Shown here: positions 24,801-28,984 of the stretch, piece after piece | Position numbering within the stretch: the first letter of the stretch is position 1 | Layout: each line of letters starts with the position of its first letter | Source: Mageeibacillus sp. UBA5747 | GTDB lineage: Bacteria; Bacillota; Clostridia; Saccharofermentanales; UBA5734 | DNA: 28,984 nucleotides | Assembly (NCBI GenBank): GCA_002419145.1 | Contig: DIFN01000090.1 | Location: 1-28,984, forward strand | Reading direction: 5' to 3' | Translations under genes and position numbers: made by a program | The notes under the pieces: model-generated | Told to the model about the DNA's origin: nothing | The model's database searches: none | Seen by the model: only the letters and a program-made list of their open reading frames with translations

Positions 24801-25637
24801 ATGCCCTTGAAAATGATGCTGTTTACCAATCACGAGGCGATCGCAGCCACTGCTGACCGCTGCGGTGTTGACCGGATCGTCGTGGACCTCGAAATCCTCG
24901 GCAAAAATGAGCGACAGGGTCACCTTAACACCCGGATCTCGGCCCATTCGCTCGACGATGTGCGACGGATCCGAGCAGCCGTTCGTCAAGCAGAACTTTT
25001 GGTCCGGATCAATCCGATCCACGCTGGTTCTGCAGCGGAAATCGATGCGGTAATCGCAGCCGGAGCTGACATCTTGATGCTGCCATTTTTCAACACCCTG
25101 GCCGAAGTCCAGATCTTCCTGGATCTCGTAGCCAATCGGGCCCAAGCATTTCTGCTTCTAGAAACCGCGCAGGCTGAGGCGATTGTAGATGACATCCTCG
25201 CCCTCGGCGGCTTTGATTCGATCCATATTGGCATCAATGACCTGGCGATTTCCAAAGGCTTGAGCTTCCTATTTGAGTCCCTGCTCGATCCTGGGTTTGA
25301 AATCCTCTGTGCCAAATTGCGCACCGCTGGGGTCCCGTTTGGATTTGGCGGCATCACGCGTCTTAACGAAGGCAAAGTAGCGGCCCGCACGGTCATCCCT
25401 GAGCATTACCGCCTTGGCTCGAGCCAGATCATCCTCGGCCGTTCGTTTCTCAGTGCCGAGGAGATCGCGGCCGATCTCAATAAGGCCGAACAACTCCTGA
25501 TTGATTCTGTCGCCGAGATCCGTGCCTATGAGGCGGAGATCGCCACCAAACCAGCCAAGTTTTTCGAGGATAATTCGTGCCATCTGCACCAGCTGATCTC
25601 GGAGGTCGCGGCCGAGATTCGCCGCAAAAGGACCTGA
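24801..25637 (+). CDS. HpcH/HpaI-type aldolase family protein
   Basis: A 278-residue TIM-barrel protein. RIVVDLE (Asp-29, Glu-31), LLVRINP, ADILMLPFF, LLLETAQA (Glu-121) and HIGINDLA (Asp-147) follow the order of HpcH/HpaI and citrate-lyase beta proteins, in which a Glu and Asp hold the metal and an Arg binds the pyruvate carboxylate. Such enzymes catalyse reversible aldol reactions of pyruvate or oxaloacetate-type substrates. It is four bases from the 2-hydroxyacid dehydrogenase gene, so the pair may make or trim a 2-oxo acid and reduce it to a hydroxy acid, perhaps a glycan substituent. The real substrate is unknown. It is a second aldolase in the operon, of a family unrelated in detail to the DRE-TIM one. 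Confidence 0.85.
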   Translation: MPLKMMLFTNHEAIAATADRCGVDRIVVDLEILGKNERQGHLNTRISAHSLDDVRRIRAAVRQAELLVRINPIHAGSAAEIDAVIAAGADILMLPFFNTLAEVQIFLDLVANRAQAFLLLETAQAEAIVDDILALGGFDSIHIGINDLAISKGLSFLFESLLDPGFEILCAKLRTAGVPFGFGGITRLNEGKVAARTVIPEHYRLGSSQIILGRSFLSAEEIAADLNKAEQLLIDSVAEIRAYEAEIATKPAKFFEDNSCHLHQLISEVAAEIRRKRT

Positions 25638-25641
25638 CCCG

Positions 25642-26550
25642 ATGCAGCTTTTAGTGACCGGCGCGTTCTCGCTACGAGATGATGAACGGACGATCCTTTT
25701 AAACCAAGGCTGGACGATTTTGGTGCATCCAGATGAAACCGCTTCATATCCGGGCGACCCACATATCGTTGATGCGATCGTCTGCAATCGCTTTTTCGAT
25801 CATCATGACCTGAATGCTTTTACCGGACTGCAACTGATCCAGCTGACAAGTGCCGGTACCGACCAAGTGGACCTGGAAGCGATCCGAGCACGGGGTATTC
25901 AACTTTATACTGCCAAGGATATCTACAGCATCCCAATCGCCGAATGGACGATTGGCAAAATCCTTGAAATTGCAAAATCGAGCCGCGTCTTTTATGTACA
26001 ACAACAGCAGCACCTCTGGCAGAAACAGCGCGACCTTATGGAGCTTAATAGCCTGACCGCCATGATCTTGGGTCTGGGCGATATTGGAAGAGCTGTGGCC
26101 CATCGCTTGCGCCCCTTCGGGGTTCATGTAATCGGTGTCGGTCGGCGCGTCATCAACGAGGCGGCCTGCGACCAATTTATCTTGATCGATGATGTGGACC
26201 GCTGGCTGCCCCAGTGCGATATTATTGTCGTCTGTCTGCCGCTCAACAGCCAGACTGAGCATTTTTTCAATCGGGAACGACTGCAGCTCTGCAAACCAGG
26301 TTCGATCCTAGTCAATATTTCCCGCGGCAAAATTTTTGAGGAAGCGGCATTGACCGATCCGATCGCCAGCGGCCATTTCCGTGGAGTCGCGTTGGACGTT
26401 TTCGAACAGGAACCGCTGTCCGAGACCAGTCCACTCTGGTCTGACCCAAAGACGCTCGTGACACCGCACAATTCCTTTATTTCGCCCCAAAACCGGGAAC
26501 GGCTGTTCCAGCTGATCTGCACGAATCTTCTCAAGGTGGTGCGTTCATGA
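25642..26550 (+). CDS. D-isomer-specific 2-hydroxyacid dehydrogenase
   Basis: A 302-residue NAD(P)-dependent enzyme. The Rossmann loop LGLGDIGRA begins at 143 after an N-terminal substrate domain. The catalytic set is complete: Arg-228 in NISRGKIFEE, the Glu in DVFEQEPL and His-276 in TPHNS. The family interconverts 2-oxo and D-2-hydroxy acids. In a glycan operon it probably reduces a 2-oxo acid made by the HpcH/HpaI-like aldolase just upstream, or oxidises a sugar-derived hydroxy acid. The N-terminal domain is shorter than in phosphoglycerate dehydrogenase, and there is no regulatory ACT domain. The stop overlaps the start of the following GT2 gene (ATGA). Confidence 0.9.
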   Translation: MQLLVTGAFSLRDDERTILLNQGWTILVHPDETASYPGDPHIVDAIVCNRFFDHHDLNAFTGLQLIQLTSAGTDQVDLEAIRARGIQLYTAKDIYSIPIAEWTIGKILEIAKSSRVFYVQQQQHLWQKQRDLMELNSLTAMILGLGDIGRAVAHRLRPFGVHVIGVGRRVINEAACDQFILIDDVDRWLPQCDIIVVCLPLNSQTEHFFNRERLQLCKPGSILVNISRGKIFEEAALTDPIASGHFRGVALDVFEQEPLSETSPLWSDPKTLVTPHNSFISPQNRERLFQLICTNLLKVVRS

Positions 26551-27371
26551 AACCGTACAGCGTTCTGATGACCGTCTGGGCCAAGGACAAACCTGAGCAT
26601 CTGGCCCTGAGCCTTCGGAGTATGATAGACCAGACCATACCAAGCGACGATCTGGTCCTGGTTCAGGACGGCCCCCTCACCCCAGAACTGGAGCAGGTGA
26701 TTCACCAATTTCAGTCAGATCATCCTACCCTGCATGCCATTGCGCTGCCTGAAAATGTCGGCCTTGGCGCTGCTTTGAATACCGGACTGGCCCAATGCCG
26801 TCATGATCTGGTCGCGCGGATGGATGCCGACGACATCGCCTTGCCTGTACGTTGTGCGTTGCAACTGGCGGCATTTGAGGAAGACCCATCTCTCGACATA
26901 GTTGGTGGCTATGCCGATGAATTCGCCGGGGACAATCTCGAGAGCCACTCCCTGAAAACCGTGCCGCTCGACCAGACTGCGATCTATCGCTATGGCCGGA
27001 GGCGCAACCCGTTCATCCATCCCACGGTGATGTACAAGAAAAGCACGATCCTGGCTCAGGGGGGCTACAGCAGTCTGCGGCGTGGCCAGGATATGGATCT
27101 GTTCTCACGACTCCTTCATGCTGGCTGCAAAGGCCGAAACCTGCCGGAGCCACTGATCCGCTTCCGCTCCGGCGAGGATCTCTATCAGCGGCGTAAGTCT
27201 TGGAAGGCCAGCCAGAATTACATCGCAACGATCTACCGCTCCTGGCGCCGGGGCTACGCCCGCTTGCCCGATCTCCTGATCGCTGCCACCAGCCGCCTGA
27301 CCATGATGATCTTACCCATACCTGTGCTAAAATTACTCTACCGGAAATTGCTGCGGAAAAGAGGGAATTGA
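26547..27371 (+). CDS. GT2 glycosyltransferase (AmsE-like)
   Basis: A 274-residue family 2 transferase similar in layout to AmsE/WfgS-type enzymes. The strand SVLMTVWAKDKPEHL, VLVQDGPLT, NVGLGAALNTGLAQC and RMDADDIA (91-98, with the metal-binding acidic residues) are present. A hydrophobic, basic C-terminus (PIPVLKLLYRKLLRKRG) may touch the membrane. It is inverting by family and acts in the cytoplasm on the lipid-linked chain. The PIG-L gene starts two bases after its stop. The sugar donor is unknown, but position suggests it acts with the modified amino sugar implied by the two downstream genes. Confidence 0.9.
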   Translation: MKPYSVLMTVWAKDKPEHLALSLRSMIDQTIPSDDLVLVQDGPLTPELEQVIHQFQSDHPTLHAIALPENVGLGAALNTGLAQCRHDLVARMDADDIALPVRCALQLAAFEEDPSLDIVGGYADEFAGDNLESHSLKTVPLDQTAIYRYGRRRNPFIHPTVMYKKSTILAQGGYSSLRRGQDMDLFSRLLHAGCKGRNLPEPLIRFRSGEDLYQRRKSWKASQNYIATIYRSWRRGYARLPDLLIAATSRLTMMILPIPVLKLLYRKLLRKRGN

Positions 27372-27373
27372 AC

Positions 27374-28054
27374 ATGAATATCCTGGTCGTGGTAGCCCAT
27401 CCCGATGACGAAGTCCTTGGCGCCGGGGCAACGCTCTATCAGATGACCCAGCTGGGTCACGCGGCTTGGGTCTGTATCCTCTCAGGCGAAGTCAATGCCC
27501 GGACTAATCGCCCCGACATTCAGGACCTGCACGACGATGTCTCCAGCTCCTTGCGGCGCCTTGGTGTCCAGCAGGTCATCAAAGGCAGCTTCCCCAATAT
27601 CGAGTTCAACACTGTCCCGCACCTGCAGCTGGTTCAGTTCATTGAACAGGCGATCGTCGAGTCTCAGGCTGACCTGATCCTGACTCACAATCCTGCTGAT
27701 ACCAACAATGACCACATGCATACCTCCCTGGCCTGCCAGGCTGCGCTTAGGCTATTCCAACGCCGGCCTGAAATCAAAGCGCCCCGAGAATTACTTTTTA
27801 TGGAAGTCTCATCCTCCACCGAATGGTCAGTCAATCATGCACTGAACCCTTTCCGGCCCAACACTTTTGTCGAAGTAGGAGAAGCGGGTGTGAAAGCCAA
27901 GCTGGAAGCCCTGGCTGAATACCAGGGCGTAATGCGGCCCTATCCCCACCCGCGCAGCGTGGAAGCGATCCGGGGCCTGGCCGCCTATCGAGGCAGCCAG
28001 GCTGGCCTGGTCTACGCCGAAGCTTTTGAAAGTGTTTTCCGACGTGGTTTCTAA
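27374..28054 (+). CDS. PIG-L/LmbE-type zinc N-deacetylase
   Basis: A 226-residue protein with the AHPDDE motif at 8-13, the zinc-binding and catalytic start of the PIG-L (LmbE) family, and a later NDHMHT segment supplying the third zinc ligand. PIG-L enzymes remove the acetyl group from N-acetyl-glucosamine-type residues on nucleotide, lipid or glycan carriers. Here it precedes an N-formyltransferase, suggesting the freed amine is re-acylated with formate. ATG 27374 follows GAGGG at 27361-27365; a reading from 27200 would overlap the GT2 gene and is rejected. No signal peptide is seen, so it is cytoplasmic. Confidence 0.92.
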   Translation: MNILVVVAHPDDEVLGAGATLYQMTQLGHAAWVCILSGEVNARTNRPDIQDLHDDVSSSLRRLGVQQVIKGSFPNIEFNTVPHLQLVQFIEQAIVESQADLILTHNPADTNNDHMHTSLACQAALRLFQRRPEIKAPRELLFMEVSSSTEWSVNHALNPFRPNTFVEVGEAGVKAKLEALAEYQGVMRPYPHPRSVEAIRGLAAYRGSQAGLVYAEAFESVFRRGF

Positions 28055-28116
28055 GGACTGACCGGCAATTCCAAACACACCCTCGTCAAGTTATGTTGAA
28101 TGAAAAGGATGCTTCT

Positions 28117-28947
28117 ATGCTGAAAAAAATTGCCTTTGCCACCTGTGTCCAGCTCGGCCTCAGCTGTATCGAGGAAATCTACCGGATCGGTGGTCATATC
28201 GACTTGCTGATCACACTCAAGGATGAGAAGGCCCAGAACAAGTCAGGCCGGATCTACCTCGACGAGATCGCCCAGATACACCAGACTCAACTGCTCAAAA
28301 TTGACAATATCAACGAGCCGGTTGTGATCCAGTCCCTTAAGGACCTGCAGATTGACTGGCTGTTCATCATTGGCTGGTCGCAGATTGCCCGCAAAGAGCT
28401 TCTCGAGACACCAACCTTCGGCTGCATCGGTATGCATCCGACCCTGCTGCCCATTGGCCGCGGCAGGGCGGCAATCCCTTGGGCAATCCTCAAGGGCCTC
28501 GACCAGACTGGGGTTACCCTGTTCAAACTTGACGAAGGCGTCGACACCGGCGACATCATCGGCCAGGGCATCATCCCACTGACGTCACAGACCACGGCCA
28601 CCGAGCTTTATGAACAAGTCAACCAGATGCACATCCGGCTGATTGGTGAGTATTGGGAGAAAATTGTCAACAACACCATTCAGCTGACTAAGCAGGATGA
28701 TTCGAAAGCCACCGAATGGCCTGGCCGAAATCCTGAAGACGGCGAGATCCTGCCCACAATGACTATGGAGGAAGCAGACCGGCTGGTTAGGGCTGTAACG
28801 CATCCGTATCCTGGGGCGTTTTATCGGATGGAGAATGGAGAAGCTTTGACCATCTGGCAGGCGAATGTGAATGAACATGCTGGCGATTTTCGATTAAAGG
28901 ATGGATGGCTGACAGCGACGAAATCCGATGCTTGCACTTGGTGTTGA
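28117..28947 (+). CDS. Sugar N-formyltransferase (methionyl-tRNA-formyltransferase-like)
   Basis: A 276-residue formyltransferase. The core GMHPTLLPIGRGRAAIPWA (from 105) and LDEGVDTGDII match the formyltetrahydrofolate-dependent fold. His-107 and Asp-143 are the expected catalytic residues, while the usual Asn two positions before the His is Gly-105, as in the GRGR-type subgroup of sugar or amino-acid formyltransferases. The likely reaction is N-formylation of an amino sugar (for example a 4-amino-6-deoxy hexose or a deacetylated hexosamine) using N10-formyl-tetrahydrofolate. ATG 28117 has AAAAGGA seven bases ahead; an in-frame ATG at 28093 lacks one. A 62-base gap separates it from PIG-L. 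The 37 bases after its stop show no clear terminator. A catalytic tRNA role is unlikely given the context. Confidence 0.88.
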   Translation: MLKKIAFATCVQLGLSCIEEIYRIGGHIDLLITLKDEKAQNKSGRIYLDEIAQIHQTQLLKIDNINEPVVIQSLKDLQIDWLFIIGWSQIARKELLETPTFGCIGMHPTLLPIGRGRAAIPWAILKGLDQTGVTLFKLDEGVDTGDIIGQGIIPLTSQTTATELYEQVNQMHIRLIGEYWEKIVNNTIQLTKQDDSKATEWPGRNPEDGEILPTMTMEEADRLVRAVTHPYPGAFYRMENGEALTIWQANVNEHAGDFRLKDGWLTATKSDACTWC

Positions 28948-28984
28948 TTTTTAACAATTTTGGTTCGGGTGTCAAAAGTCACGT

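Noticed and set aside
27200..27373. N-terminal extension of the PIG-L protein
   Set aside because: It lies within the GT2 gene in another frame, and the AHPDDE motif at residue 8 from ATG 27374 is the normal family start.
28948..28984. Intrinsic terminator after the formyltransferase gene
   Set aside because: The short sequence has a few T bases but no stem preceding a T-run; the window ends too soon to judge.

Overview
The window is one continuous surface-glycan biosynthesis locus. It holds 27 protein-coding genes (the first cut by the window edge), almost all touching or overlapping, with no gene-free stretch longer than about 130 bases. I see no RNA gene, insertion sequence or CRISPR array. 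Strong purine-rich ribosome-binding sites, occasional GTG/TTG starts and gene families such as RgpF (rhamnan synthesis F), GT2 + DUF2304 pairs and DUF2142 fit a Gram-positive, probably anaerobic Bacillota-type bacterium. That assignment is low confidence, because a KdsB/KdsC-like pair is more typical of Gram-negatives.

Layout. (a) 2-1261: 3' part of an RgpF-family gene. (b) 1258-14488, plus strand: a tightly coupled block with a DUF2142 multi-spanning protein, a double-anchored ecto-domain protein, a polyprenyl-phosphate-type GT2 with its small DUF2304 membrane partner, three GT-B glycosyltransferases, two GT2-type enzymes, a DUF616 enzyme, a PglK-like ABC flippase and an ATP-grasp protein. 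(c) 14452-16914, minus strand: an AT-rich two-gene unit with a sugar-transfer-associated ATP-grasp protein and a GT-B-like protein carrying a His-Pro motif. It converges tail-to-tail on block (b). (d) 16915-17040: a divergent promoter region in which the two -35 boxes overlap. (e) 17041-28947, plus strand: a GC-richer operon with a membrane UDP-HexNAc 4,6-dehydratase, KdsB-like cytidylyltransferase, DRE-TIM aldolase fused to a second domain, KdsC-like phosphatase, putative ulosonate transferase, GT4, PglC-type initiating phosphoglycosyltransferase, HpcH/HpaI-type aldolase, D-2-hydroxyacid dehydrogenase, GT2, PIG-L deacetylase and N-formyltransferase.

How they may work together. The PglC-like enzyme would load a sugar phosphate onto undecaprenyl phosphate. 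The many glycosyltransferases would extend the chain, and the PglK-like ABC protein would flip the lipid-linked glycan. The GT2/DUF2304/DUF2142 group looks like a three-component system that adds side-chain sugars outside the membrane. PIG-L and formyltransferase suggest an N-formyl amino sugar.

The most interesting part is 18988-22941. A cytidylyltransferase, a pyruvate-type metalloaldolase fused to a Rossmann-like domain, a KdsC-like phosphatase and a HP-motif transferase suggest a CMP-activated 3-deoxy-ulosonic acid pathway in which the usual PEP-dependent synthase (KdsA/NeuB) is replaced by an aldolase. Base composition drops sharply near 1260 and rises again near 17160, inside the dehydratase gene. 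This suggests that 1260-17160 is an exchangeable cassette between conserved flanks.
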